Below, piece by piece: positions 24,242 through 32,572 of a DNA stretch of 64,000 nt. The translations under genes were made by a program, and so were the position numbers. This DNA comes from CAYNSB01 sp964399625. GTDB lineage: Bacteria; Planctomycetota; Phycisphaerae; Phycisphaerales; UBA1924. Location of the stretch: NCBI GenBank assembly GCA_964399625.1, contig CAYNSB010000011.1, forward strand, positions 1-64,000, in the 5' to 3' direction. The notes under the pieces are model-generated. The model did not search any database, was not told the origin of the DNA, and saw only the letters and a list, made by a program, of their open reading frames with translations. Numbering within the stretch: the first letter of the stretch is position 1; each line of letters starts with the position of its first letter.

Positions 24242-25255
24242 ATGCACCCCTTGCCCCACCGCCGGCGGGCGTTCACGCTCATCGAACTGCTCGTCGTCAT
24301 CGCGATCATCGCGCTGCTGATCGGCATCCTGCTGCCCTCGCTGGGTCGGGCGCGGAACACGGCGCGCATGGCCGTCTCGCTGAGCAACCTCCGCCAGATC
24401 ATGATCGCGCACATCCAGTACCGCACCGGCAACGCGGACCTGGTGCCGGTTCGCGCCAGCGGGTACCGCAAGGGCAAGCCCACCACGCTCGACACCTGGT
24501 GGTTCGGCGGCAAGAACTGCGACAGCAACCCGGGCAACCCCATCATCGCCTGGGCCGGCTCTCCCTGGGAGGAGCCCGCGTACACGCGCCTGCTGAACCC
24601 CTACGTCGCGCCCGACGTGACGATGGGCGTCCCCAACGGCTACGTGAACAAGGGCTCGGGCAGCACGTGGGACTTCAACCCCGGTTCCACGCCGCAGGAC
24701 GAGCGCAAGCGCGTGCAGATGCCCGCGTTCAAGTCGCCGGGCGATCGCATGTCGTTCCAGGGCACCAAGATCCTCACGGACTACGGGTACGCGAGCAAGT
24801 TCGGCGACACGTGCTACGACGCGGTGGGAACCTCGTACATCATGAATGTGAAGTGGCTGGACCAGCCGGCGATCGCGAAGTTCGCGGACTGGACGATCGG
24901 GTTCGAGGAGGGCTCGCGCCGGATGCGTGTGAACTCCGAGTACGACCCGCGGAACAAGTTCGTGTGGGTCCACGACCAGACGGCCGACCAGCTCGCGTGG
25001 ATCGACAGCATGATGATGGTGAACACGCAGGTGATCGAGGCGGGGAAGGTGCTGGGCGAGTTCGGCGAGGTGAACAAGTCCTGCATGGGCTTCCTGGATG
25101 GGCGGGCCGAGTACAACCGCGTGCTGCCCAACGAGCTGTTCGACCGCATCGAGACGGGTCAGCCCGGCGAGTCGAACAGGTACGCCGTGGGCAAGTACTC
25201 GTACATCTTCACGAACCCGGGCGAGCCGCTGCCGCCCCCGCCGGCGAGGAAGTAG
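24242..25255 (+). CDS. Type II secretion/type IV pilin-like pseudopilin (planctomycete prepilin family)
   Basis: A 337-residue protein with a prepilin leader and methylation motif: HRRRA / FTLIELLVVIAIIALLIGIL, with the conserved E at +5 after cleavage. The long C-terminal region (WWFGGKNCDSNPG, FLDGRAEYNRVLP) resembles the abundant planctomycete prepilin-like proteins with DUF1559-type extracellular domains. It is probably cleaved by prepilin peptidase and anchored in the membrane. The ATG at 24224 is an in-frame alternative giving a six-residue longer leader. Confidence 0.85.
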   Translation: MHPLPHRRRAFTLIELLVVIAIIALLIGILLPSLGRARNTARMAVSLSNLRQIMIAHIQYRTGNADLVPVRASGYRKGKPTTLDTWWFGGKNCDSNPGNPIIAWAGSPWEEPAYTRLLNPYVAPDVTMGVPNGYVNKGSGSTWDFNPGSTPQDERKRVQMPAFKSPGDRMSFQGTKILTDYGYASKFGDTCYDAVGTSYIMNVKWLDQPAIAKFADWTIGFEEGSRRMRVNSEYDPRNKFVWVHDQTADQLAWIDSMMMVNTQVIEAGKVLGEFGEVNKSCMGFLDGRAEYNRVLPNELFDRIETGQPGESNRYAVGKYSYIFTNPGEPLPPPPARK

Positions 25256-25411
25256 CAGCGCGTTAGCGGCGCACGTCTTCGGACGCGCACATCAATGAGG
25301 CGGGCTGATCGAGATCCATCAGCGCGCCCGCAAGAGGCGCCACGCCATTCCACGCCTTCTTAATAGGCGGTGGCGGCACGCTTGATCGCATCGCCCCAGG
25401 TCTTCTCCACA

Positions 25412-26194
25412 TCACGCCGAGCGACGCGGCGACGCCGCCGATCGAGCAACAAAAGATCGACGCCGTGGACCTCGCGCCGTGCCTGGCGTGGCTCCGCGAT
25501 CGGTGGTAGGCGCGGCGTAGATCGCGTGCGCCCGGACGAACCTCAGCACGCGCGGGGATAGCAGCGGGCGGGCCCGGGCGAAATCGCCCTCGGCGAGCGC
25601 GGCACGCACGTCCGTCGCGGCGTGCTCCATCAGCGCATGATCGTCGATCGCGCTGGACCACAGCGCGAGCTCCTCGCGCGTCCAGAAGCGGGGCGCGCGG
25701 AGCGACCTCAGGAGTCCCGCGGCGCTGCGGTGCGGCGGGCGGAGCATCACGATCGGCTCGGCGCACTCCAGGATCCCGCGCGGGTCCTTCCATCGGTGGA
25801 ACGCCGAGGCCTGATCGCTGCCGATGAGGAACCGCAGCGGAAGCCCGGGCGGGAGCGTCCGGCGCGCGCGGGCGAGGGTTTCGATCCAGTAGCTCGCGCG
25901 GGAGCGCCCCGCGCGATCGATCTCGTCCGTCCAGATCGCGCAGCGCGGCACGCCTCGCGTCGCCAGGCGCAGCATCTCGAGGCGTTCCGCGTCGCTGGCG
26001 CGGGGCGCCGCGTCCTTGTGCGGGCTGCGCGCCGCCGGCACGTACACCATCCACCACCCGCGTCCGCCCAGGCGGTCGCGGACCGATCGCGCCAGCTCGA
26101 TGTGGGCGCGATGCGGCGGGTCGAACGTGCCGCCAAAGAGCAGCACGCCGCGGACGCGCTCGCGGGGCACGGGCATCGGTGTGATCCGGGTCAT
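25412..26194 (-). CDS. nadD: Nicotinate-nucleotide adenylyltransferase
   Basis: A 260-residue nucleotidyltransferase of NAD biosynthesis. It carries GGTFDPPHRAHIELA (the H-x-x-H nucleotide-binding motif), the SPHK motif in ARSPHKDAAPRA, and IGSDQASAFHRWKDP. The end matches the ISATEIR-like region only loosely. The C-terminal about 40 residues are Arg-rich and extend beyond the usual NadD length, perhaps disordered. No partner genes of the pathway are nearby. Confidence 0.85.
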   Translation of the reverse strand: MTRITPMPVPRERVRGVLLFGGTFDPPHRAHIELARSVRDRLGGRGWWMVYVPAARSPHKDAAPRASDAERLEMLRLATRGVPRCAIWTDEIDRAGRSRASYWIETLARARRTLPPGLPLRFLIGSDQASAFHRWKDPRGILECAEPIVMLRPPHRSAAGLLRSLRAPRFWTREELALWSSAIDDHALMEHAATDVRAALAEGDFARARPLLSPRVLRFVRAHAIYAAPTTDRGATPGTARGPRRRSFVARSAASPRRSA

Positions 26195-26222
26195 CGGTCG
26201 ATCGTACCGCGACGAGAACGCG

Positions 26223-26621
26223 TCACGGCTCGGAGCGATGGTCCTCCGCGGTCATCAGCGCCGGGCCCGACTGGTTCGTGACCAGATCGCGCGGGTCCTG
26301 CCCGCCGAAGTACGACGAGGCCTCTTCGGCCGTCAGGTTCGAGGCGATCAGCGTGCCGGCGCGATCGCGGACCGTGTACCGCGTTCCCTGAGCGCCGGCC
26401 GACAGCTCGACCACGTAGGACGACCCGTGCAGCGTGCCCATGCTCCGCGCCACGCGAGCGGGCGGCACGGGCTCGACCGAGGCGCTCGCGCTCGCGGGCG
26501 ACACGCCGACAGACCCCGTGCCCCAGACGATCGATCGCAGCGCGGGCAGCATCACGCACAGCGCGACGGCTGCGGCGACGTGGGCGGGCCGGATAGGCGA
26601 TGGCGTGGTGGTGGTGGTCAT
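26223..26621 (-). CDS. Small membrane-anchored hypothetical protein
   Basis: A 132-residue protein. An N-terminal helix (AHVAAAVALCVMLPALRSIVW) could be a signal anchor, followed by a Ser/Ala-rich linker and a small domain with GSSYVVELSAGAQGTRYTV and SNLTAEEASSYFGG. Not recognised. The start was chosen at ATG 26621, the first methionine before the membrane helix. It ends 29 bp from nadD on the same strand. Confidence 0.5.
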   Translation of the reverse strand: MTTTTTPSPIRPAHVAAAVALCVMLPALRSIVWGTGSVGVSPASASASVEPVPPARVARSMGTLHGSSYVVELSAGAQGTRYTVRDRAGTLIASNLTAEEASSYFGGQDPRDLVTNQSGPALMTAEDHRSEP

Positions 26622-26768
26622 GCCCAGAGCATCGGATTCGGGCCCCGGTTGTCCATGAGAACGTCCCGACCCCCGGCGCACGATGTGCGCTCTGCGCCGT
26701 TTGTGCGGGCGGGAATGACCCGCCGGCGCGCTACACTGTCGCCGCCGGCGCCGCGCGCGCCGGTCGCT

Positions 26769-26843
26769 GGCCCCGTCGTCTAGCCTGGTCTAGGACACGT
26801 CCCTTTCAAGGACGTAACACGGGTTCGAATCCCGTCGGGGTCA
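26769..26843 (+). tRNA. tRNA-Glu (UUC anticodon)
   Basis: A 75-nt cloverleaf without encoded CCA. Acceptor 5' GGCCCCG (26769-26775) pairs with 3' CGGGGTC (26836-26842, one G-U). The anticodon stem-loop ACGTCC-CTTTCAA-GGACGT gives anticodon UUC. The T-arm is CGGGTTCGAATCCCG. The 3' part from the T-loop to the discriminator is the attachment site of the downstream element, and the gene stays intact after integration. Confidence 0.95.
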
Positions 26844-28096
26844 TTGGTCATTTCTGCACCGAATGGCGTAGTGCTGCAAACCCCTGCACCGACGAGGGCT
26901 TGCGCATCGGGCCGCTCGTGCTGCTTCCGCTCCGTACCGCCCGATTCCGCCTCGTGCCGCGTCGGATTTCGCGTCGCTTTGGGCTCCTCCTCCCGAGCCG
27001 CGTGCTTGAAGTGCTCATCGCGGACCTGGAGGTAGTGGGCCTGCGCGACGGCGAGCGTGTTGCCCATCCACGCCGCGACCGTAGCCGCCGGGTAGCGCTC
27101 CGAGAGTTCAGTCTGCCTGCTGCTCCGCATGGAGTGGAATGGCTTGGGCCAAGGCTTCAGCCCAGCGCTGCGAATGATGCGGGCGAAGGCGATGCCCAGG
27201 TTCGGATGGTGGCGCAGCTCGCCGTAGATCACATACTCGGCCCCGTCCGGTGCTTCCTCGTGGCACTCTAGGAGCGCCCGCTGCACCTCCGGAAAGAGGG
27301 GCACGGGCCGGACGCCACGTCCCTCGCGCCCCTCGTTCTTGGGCTCGGGGACCATGAGGCGCTGCTCGCGCCAGAGGACATCCTGCAGACGGAGCGCGAG
27401 CACCTCCGACGGGCACCTCAACCCGCCGAACCTGGAGAGCACCGCGACGGCGCGCCACTGCGCGTTCGGGCACGCCTCCAGGACCTTGGCGAAGTCCTCT
27501 CGCGACACGAAGTGCATACGGGACAGATTCGTCTGCGAGCCAGCGCGCACGCTGGCGAGCGGATTGTCGCCGGTCATCATGCCCCACCGCAGCGCCGACT
27601 TGAAGATCGAGCGGGCCGTCTTGATCCGCTTGCTGATCGTCGCTTCGGCGAGCCCGTCCTCCTTCATCGCGGCCCGCCACGCCTCGCCATCGAGGGACGT
27701 GATCGTGGACAACAGGCGATCGGTGCGGAAGTGCTCCTCAAGGGCAGCACGTGTCTGCAGCATGGTGGTCCGAGTGCCGGGCTTGACGGTCAGCAGCCCG
27801 AAATAGCGATCGAGCAACTGGCCGAGCGTCGATTGCGTCGTACTGCGGGACTCCACCAGTCCCACCCGGACGAGCCGTTCGTACATGGTCTCGGAAAGGT
27901 CGCGGAGCCACGCCGCGAGTTCGGCGGGGATTGGTGTGCCCATGATGCCCGACGCCACCAGAGCCTCCACTCGGAGCTTGAAGGCTTCGGCGTGCTTGCG
28001 GTCCACGTCGCCCAGGCGGATCGTCTTGGACGTGCCGTCCAAGCCCTTGAAGCCGATGCGACGGTGCCCGTTCTTGTCGGTGATGAGGGAGGCCAT
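26780..28096 (-). CDS. Tyrosine recombinase (integrase) of the element, integrated-state form
   Basis: A 438-residue tyrosine recombinase. A SAM-like core-binding domain (about 88-180) precedes the catalytic domain with R227 (GGLRCPSEVLALR), K253, H321-x-x-R324 (PFHSMRSSR) and the nucleophile Y355 (AQAHYLQV). The usual LGH motif is WMGNT. Residues 418-425 (NDPDGIRT) are encoded by the attachment core. The last 13 residues (RVTSLKGTCPRPG) and the stop are read antisense through the tRNA gene. So this C-terminus exists only when the element is integrated; the alternative tail is at 47010-47232. The gene starts 1 bp after the HTH gene's stop, forming a two-gene operon. Confidence 0.92.
   Translation of the reverse strand: MASLITDKNGHRRIGFKGLDGTSKTIRLGDVDRKHAEAFKLRVEALVASGIMGTPIPAELAAWLRDLSETMYERLVRVGLVESRSTTQSTLGQLLDRYFGLLTVKPGTRTTMLQTRAALEEHFRTDRLLSTITSLDGEAWRAAMKEDGLAEATISKRIKTARSIFKSALRWGMMTGDNPLASVRAGSQTNLSRMHFVSREDFAKVLEACPNAQWRAVAVLSRFGGLRCPSEVLALRLQDVLWREQRLMVPEPKNEGREGRGVRPVPLFPEVQRALLECHEEAPDGAEYVIYGELRHHPNLGIAFARIIRSAGLKPWPKPFHSMRSSRQTELSERYPAATVAAWMGNTLAVAQAHYLQVRDEHFKHAAREEEPKATRNPTRHEAESGGTERKQHERPDAQALVGAGVCSTTPFGAEMTNDPDGIRTRVTSLKGTCPRPG
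26823..26845. repeat. attL core (tRNA side)
   Basis: A 23-bp sequence GTTCGAATCCCG...GGGGTCATT, shared exactly with 47233-47255. It spans the T-loop to two bases past the tRNA end. It also encodes residues N-D-P-D-G-I-R-T of the integrase on the minus strand. Confidence 0.92.
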
Positions 28097-28097
28097 G

Positions 28098-28307
28098 TCA
28101 TCCTTCCTTTCGCGCGCGCGAGGCTTTGACGACGAGCGCGAGCCCGAGGTACTCGGCGAGCTTGTCCACGTTCTCGCCCCGCAGGGGCTTGCCGCCCACG
28201 AATCGGGAGAGGGTGGATTGGGGAATGCCCGTCTCCTGACTCACGACGTATCGGGTCTTCCCACACCCGTCGAGCGCCCGGCGCAGCGTTTCCATGACCG
28301 TTGCCAT
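28098..28307 (-). CDS. Small HTH (XRE-like) regulator of the element
   Basis: A 69-residue helix-turn-helix protein: LRRALDGCGKTRYVVSQETG, then IPQSTLSRFVGGKPLRGENV and KLAEYLGLALVVK. This is a minimal XRE/Cro fold as in phage repressors. ATG 28307 is favoured because a promoter places the transcription start at or next to it; ATG 28295 is possible. It is cotranscribed with the integrase and is likely the element's repressor or integrase regulator, probably autoregulated through the dyads at 28314-28348. Confidence 0.75.
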   Translation of the reverse strand: MATVMETLRRALDGCGKTRYVVSQETGIPQSTLSRFVGGKPLRGENVDKLAEYLGLALVVKASRARKEG

Positions 28308-28313
28308 TCCCAC

Positions 28314-28348
28314 ACTGTACCGTGATACTTCGGACAATGCAAGCATTG
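28314..28348 (-). promoter_or_regulatory. Promoter/operator of HTH-integrase operon, near-leaderless
   Basis: On the minus strand: -35-like TTGCAT (28337-28342), a 17-bp spacer and -10-like TACAGT (28314-28319), only 6 bp from the ATG, so the mRNA would be leaderless or nearly so. The dyad CAATGC-AA-GCATTG (28335-28348) overlaps the -35. An imperfect dyad CACTGTACCGTG overlaps the -10. This is a typical self-repressed layout. Confidence 0.5.
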
Positions 28349-28486
28349 GTTCGGAGAACGGAGCCGCGCTCTTCGCGACGACTCCGCCGACAGCACTCGT
28401 CCCAGGGTGGCATGGCGAGGGCCTTTCCCGCGGCTCAAGATCGGAGGGCTCGTGCGTTCGTGCGTTGGCCTGCTGCGCATCGGTGC

Positions 28487-30115
28487 TCATGCGGCCTGTC
28501 CGGCTTCGTCTTCAGCAGATTCGATTCGATCACTAAGAGATGGATCCGATCGAATCGAATCCGGGGCGCCCGCCGCACGATGGAAACGGTGGGGATCGTT
28601 CTTGCGCCCAGTCCCCGTCCGCGTCCATCGCCTCTGTTCAGCACCTCGGTTGAGGAGGGTCCGCAGCCTGGTGCCGCCAGGTGCCGAAGGGGTGGGCCAC
28701 GCGCTCCTGATCTCGTCCAGAGTCCGGCCGGGCGGATCGGGCGACAAGAGCGTCCCGATGGTCTCCATCGCATCCCCCTCGTGGACACCGGCACGAGCGC
28801 CGAGCATCCGATACCCCTCGTCCGTCAGCTCGACCACCTGCTCGGGGGGCGTGTTCTCGAATCGGCCGTAGGCCTTGAGGACCCGGCGGCGATCCGACTC
28901 GCTCGACGCGTCGTGCCGACGCAACTCCAGGATCACGTCCACGAATCCGGTCAGCGCGCCCGATCCCCGGGTTGCCGTCGCCTCCTGGCCGTGGCCCTTG
29001 CGGGGGTGATGGACGAGGAGCACCGCGCCGCCAACGTCCGTGATTTGGCGGAGGGGCATGAGGGCACGGATCGTCTGGCTGGCGTCGTTCTCATCCTGCA
29101 CGCACCAAGCCCCTGCGAGCGTGTCGAAGACAATCAGACCTGCACCCAAGCGCTTCACATCGGTCGCAATCGCATCCAGGAAGTCCTCCCACTGCCTCAC
29201 GTTGGGGCGCACGAACGAGGGTCGCTTCACGAACAGGATTGACTCGTTCAGTCCGAGGGCCTCGCGCCGGGCCGCCCACAGCGAGCTACTTTCCTCGCTG
29301 ATGTACAACGTCGGCGCGTCCAGACGTTCGTCGACCAGCCCGGTGCCCAAGTACAGATCCCGCAGCAGATGGCTGACGAGCGTGGACTTGCCCGCCTTCC
29401 AAAGGCCCACGAGGAGCGTCACAGCGCCCCGGGCGAGGTATCCCTCCCACAACCAATCGGGTTCCTGCGCAGGGCCGAGATCCCTGATCGACACAAGCTC
29501 GTACGGCTCGGATTCGATTCGAACGGGGTTACGTCTCAGTGATTGAAACGAATCCTTGCCGGTCCAGGGGAAGGCCTCGCGCGCCAGACGCTCGAAGTCC
29601 GACCTGCCCGCACCCTCGATGATGGCCTGACGCGCGTCCTTGGCATCGCCCGGCGGCTTGATCAGGCGCACGCTGGAGCACGAGCCCATGAGCTCGGCGG
29701 CGATCTTCCCCGCTCCGTCGCGCCCGGAACTGTCGGCGTCGGACACGGTCACTGCGTGTCTGTCCTTGAGCACCTGGGCGAGTATCGCGCCGCCGAAGCC
29801 GGCCATCGGCACGCCGACCGCGCAAAGCCCCAGACCCAGCAGGGCGGCCGTGTCGCTGGCTCCCTCACAGATGAAGATCGGATCCGCCGCGCTCGTCCCC
29901 GCGTACGCAGAAAGAGGCCATTCCATGATCAGACCGCGGTTACCTCCTTTCTCGAACCCCTTGGAACCGTCCGGGTAGCGGTGCGCGGTGCCGATGACCT
30001 CACCGACAGCGTTGCGCTCGGGAATGGCCCAACGCCCGCCGTCGGGCTTGGCAAGGCGGAGCCACGCCTGCTCGGGCACGCCGTCGGGAACGGGGAGGGC
30101 AGGGGACTCGCTCAT
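28487..30115 (-). CDS. Replication protein with TOPRIM and RecA-like ATPase domains
   Basis: A 542-residue protein. The N-terminal half has a TOPRIM-like primase segment (FICEGASDTAALLGLGLCAV, VTVSDADSSGRDGAGK). The C-terminal half is a RepA/AAA_25 hexameric helicase-type ATPase with Walker A LVGLWKAGKSTLV and Walker B GLIVFDTLAGAW. LLVHHPRKGHGQ and TRGSGALTGFVDV sensor segments follow. This primase-helicase layout is typical of phage, plasmid and satellite replication proteins. ATG 30115 overlaps the upstream gene's stop (ATGA). A winged-helix-like C-terminus may bind DNA. It suggests autonomous replication after excision. Confidence 0.8.
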   Translation of the reverse strand: MSESPALPVPDGVPEQAWLRLAKPDGGRWAIPERNAVGEVIGTAHRYPDGSKGFEKGGNRGLIMEWPLSAYAGTSAADPIFICEGASDTAALLGLGLCAVGVPMAGFGGAILAQVLKDRHAVTVSDADSSGRDGAGKIAAELMGSCSSVRLIKPPGDAKDARQAIIEGAGRSDFERLAREAFPWTGKDSFQSLRRNPVRIESEPYELVSIRDLGPAQEPDWLWEGYLARGAVTLLVGLWKAGKSTLVSHLLRDLYLGTGLVDERLDAPTLYISEESSSLWAARREALGLNESILFVKRPSFVRPNVRQWEDFLDAIATDVKRLGAGLIVFDTLAGAWCVQDENDASQTIRALMPLRQITDVGGAVLLVHHPRKGHGQEATATRGSGALTGFVDVILELRRHDASSESDRRRVLKAYGRFENTPPEQVVELTDEGYRMLGARAGVHEGDAMETIGTLLSPDPPGRTLDEIRSAWPTPSAPGGTRLRTLLNRGAEQRRWTRTGTGRKNDPHRFHRAAGAPDSIRSDPSLSDRIESAEDEAGQAA

Positions 30116-30327
30116 GGGAGGTGGCCCTCCTGCTTGGACTCGGCCGCCCGCGCGAGCCAAGCCTCCAGGCCCGCCCGAGGGATGAGCACGCGACGCCCGG
30201 CCCGCACAAACGGGATCTGCCCCGTGCGCAGGAGGTCGTGGAAGGAACGGACCGAAAGGCCGACCTGTCGCGCCGCCTCAGCCTTACTGAATGCGAGACG
30301 ATCGGGGTTAGGGGTGCTACCGGCCAT
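30112..30327 (-). CDS. AlpA/excisionase-like HTH protein
   Basis: A 71-residue winged-HTH protein of the MerR-like excisionase (HTH_17) type: RLAFSKAEAARQVGLSVRSF, HDLLRTGQIPFVRAGRRVLI, PRAGLEAWLA. It probably binds DNA as an excisionase or as a replication/operon regulator. It overlaps the upstream small gene by 11 bp and the replication gene by 4 bp, so the three are cotranscribed. Confidence 0.8.
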   Translation of the reverse strand: MAGSTPNPDRLAFSKAEAARQVGLSVRSFHDLLRTGQIPFVRAGRRVLIPRAGLEAWLARAAESKQEGHLP

Positions 30328-30514
30328 CGCGCACCCCCTCCCCGCGCGCCCGTGCGGCAAGTGCCCGCTGCACCGCTTGCACGTCAAAGAGCAGTCGTCT
30401 CCCCACTCGAAGGTGCGGAATGCGTCCCTGAAGGGCCTCGGCCTTCAGCCAACGCACGGGCAGTTTGAGGATGGCCGACAGGTCGGCGATGCCGACGGGC
30501 GATTCGTGTTTCAT
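30317..30514 (-). CDS. Second AlpA/excisionase-like HTH protein
   Basis: A 65-residue small HTH protein: VGIADLSAILKLPVRWLKAE, ALQGRIPHLRVGRRLLFDVQ, then a basic tail. It has the same HTH_17/AlpA fold as its neighbour. One of the two may be the recombination directionality factor for the integrase. It is the first gene of the replication operon. Confidence 0.75.
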   Translation of the reverse strand: MKHESPVGIADLSAILKLPVRWLKAEALQGRIPHLRVGRRLLFDVQAVQRALAARARGEGVRDGR

Positions 30515-30553
30515 AGCCCAATAGCATCGCTCGCCCCTCGTGCGCCAACTGTG

Positions 30554-32266
30554 TTACGAAGTGGGACGCATCGGTGATTCTGGAGAAAACATCGCAAAGA
30601 CACCCTTCGAGACCGGTCGAATGACCGTGCCCCAAAGTGGATGGCCACGAAAGACGTGTGCGAGGCGAAAGTCGTTGGACTCAGACGAGCACTTCTCTCC
30701 GATCGTCTTCTCGCTCAATCCGCAGCCATTTCGTCGCCCGCCTCTTTCCCAGGACGCCCAGAGCGCACGCATGGACTCGGCCTGATTCCCCTTCGTCAGG
30801 TCGTACTTGGTCCCGAACCACACGATCCAGGCAAAGTCCTCGGCGTGGGAACATTCGACGAGCGTTTGCTGCTTTCCCCCGTGCCCGCCTGTGGGCGAGG
30901 TACCACCCAAGTCCTCCGACTCCAGTCGCCCCGCCAGTCGTTCGCTGCGATCGAGCAGAACTTGCCAGTCAAAGTCTGAGCATTGAGTCGAGAGGCGGGG
31001 CTTCGTTCTGAACCACTCGAACGCGCCGGCTGCGATGAGCCTCGCGCCCAACTCGCGCTCTTCGCCGGATGCCATTTCATCTTGCGCGCGCACGAACGCA
31101 TGATGGACCTCTTCATCCCAGGCTACGACGCGAGGCTTTACAACGTCAAAAAAAGAGAATAGCACTTGTGCGCGCGCTGATCGTGCAAACGCTAGAGCAG
31201 CATACGGCGGACAGCCTGCCTGACCGCACCACTCAAAGGGCGGTTCGCTGCGATACGCCTCCATAACCCGACTCCAAAGCCCATTTTCCATCGCACGGAA
31301 GTGCATTGAGAGGGCACGCACAACGAGGGTGTCCAGCCGCACGAGTTGGCGTAGCCACTGCTCTAGCGCGTAAACGATCGCGTCTCCCGCGGATGAATGC
31401 AGCCGCATTTTCGCCAACTCGATGGCCGCTGGAAGGTGTCTAGCTGCGTGAGCCGCGTTGACCGAAGCAAACACGAGAAGGCGAGCCTGAGACTTGCCCG
31501 CGAACAGTTTCTCTTGATCGCTTACCACCGCCTTGCGCAGTTCTTCAATCTGAACACACAGCGATTGTGGACCCAGTCGGTCGTAGCACTGGACAACCTC
31601 GTCGAGATTCCACGTCCATGCATTCACGGCCACCCCCTGTTGGGTCCCTCCGCCATCTTCCTCGACCGCAGTCTGCCCCGTCGCGGGGTCCACCGGAATT
31701 GGCGCGAGGTCGTTTGATTGCCTGCCCTGGGATACAAGGACCGCGGACTTCACCGCCTCGATGCATTCACTGATGGGTGCCGTCGCGGCCCGGAGCGCTG
31801 CAGGCACTCCGGCGTGGACCATCGGCAAGGCCGACGGACTGATATCGCGCGCACGACCATGAACGAGAGCAGTTTGGAGCACCCTCAAGCTCGTGATGGT
31901 TCGAGTGCTCCACCGCTGATCGACCGACTGCGACGCGCTGTCCATCGCCGGGGCAGCATCCGCTATCGCTTGGCATGCCGCATTCACCGACGCACGAAGC
32001 GCGAGAGTACGTTTGACTGCGACGCGAACGAACGGGAGCCTGCTCTTGGGCACGTGATCCTGCCAGCGCGCGTCGGCCAGCGCGAGCCCTTCCACGCCCT
32101 GCGTGCCGACATAGAAGCCGGACGGATCAAGCTTGCCGTCCGTCTCCGGACACACCTCTTCAAGTCGCTCTACCGCTTCGGCCGCCCTTTCCGTCGCGAA
32201 GCAGACGTTGAAGAGAGCGTCGCGTACTTGGATCAATTGGCTCGCGGAAGTTGGCATCGTCGCCAT
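30554..32266 (-). CDS. Hypothetical protein of the element, 570 residues
   Basis: Not recognised. It is rich in helices with many Ala and Arg. A low-complexity boundary (VEEDGGGTQQGVAVN) sits near residue 215. The C-terminal about 80 residues (FAWIVWFGTKYDLTKGNQAE, SMRALWASWERGG, GLSEKTIGEKCSSESNDFRL, then HPLWGTVI) look like a winged-helix domain. From memory, similar tails occur at the end of several planctomycete proteins. No signal peptide or membrane segment is seen. It lies upstream of the replication operon on the same strand. Confidence 0.6.
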   Translation of the reverse strand: MATMPTSASQLIQVRDALFNVCFATERAAEAVERLEEVCPETDGKLDPSGFYVGTQGVEGLALADARWQDHVPKSRLPFVRVAVKRTLALRASVNAACQAIADAAPAMDSASQSVDQRWSTRTITSLRVLQTALVHGRARDISPSALPMVHAGVPAALRAATAPISECIEAVKSAVLVSQGRQSNDLAPIPVDPATGQTAVEEDGGGTQQGVAVNAWTWNLDEVVQCYDRLGPQSLCVQIEELRKAVVSDQEKLFAGKSQARLLVFASVNAAHAARHLPAAIELAKMRLHSSAGDAIVYALEQWLRQLVRLDTLVVRALSMHFRAMENGLWSRVMEAYRSEPPFEWCGQAGCPPYAALAFARSARAQVLFSFFDVVKPRVVAWDEEVHHAFVRAQDEMASGEERELGARLIAAGAFEWFRTKPRLSTQCSDFDWQVLLDRSERLAGRLESEDLGGTSPTGGHGGKQQTLVECSHAEDFAWIVWFGTKYDLTKGNQAESMRALWASWERGGRRNGCGLSEKTIGEKCSSESNDFRLAHVFRGHPLWGTVIRPVSKGVFAMFSPESPMRPTS

Positions 32267-32572
32267 AAATCGCCATCCATGTCGGGGCCGGACGGAGCGG
32301 CGCTAGGGAGGCGCTTCCAACATCCGAACCGGCCTGAGTGCTGCGGACCGTGTTGCTTACCTTTTGTTCTGACGAGTCTTGGGGGTCCGGCTCGATCATC
32401 CAACTCGTGATCCCGACATGAAGGCGGCGAATTGCGAATCGCGGGCCGTACGCCTGGCAAGCCTCATATCACTGCCCCCGACGCATGTTTGAGGTTGCCG
32501 GAGGCGTCACGATGATGGCGGTGGTCATTGCTAAAGTGTCGATCCCGTGAGACTCGCTGACGAACTGATCGG
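32267..32572. other. Intergenic region
   Basis: About 300 bp between the 570-residue gene and the DUF499 remnant. Short frames exist but none has a plausible start site and composition. I see nothing recognisable. Confidence 0.4.
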
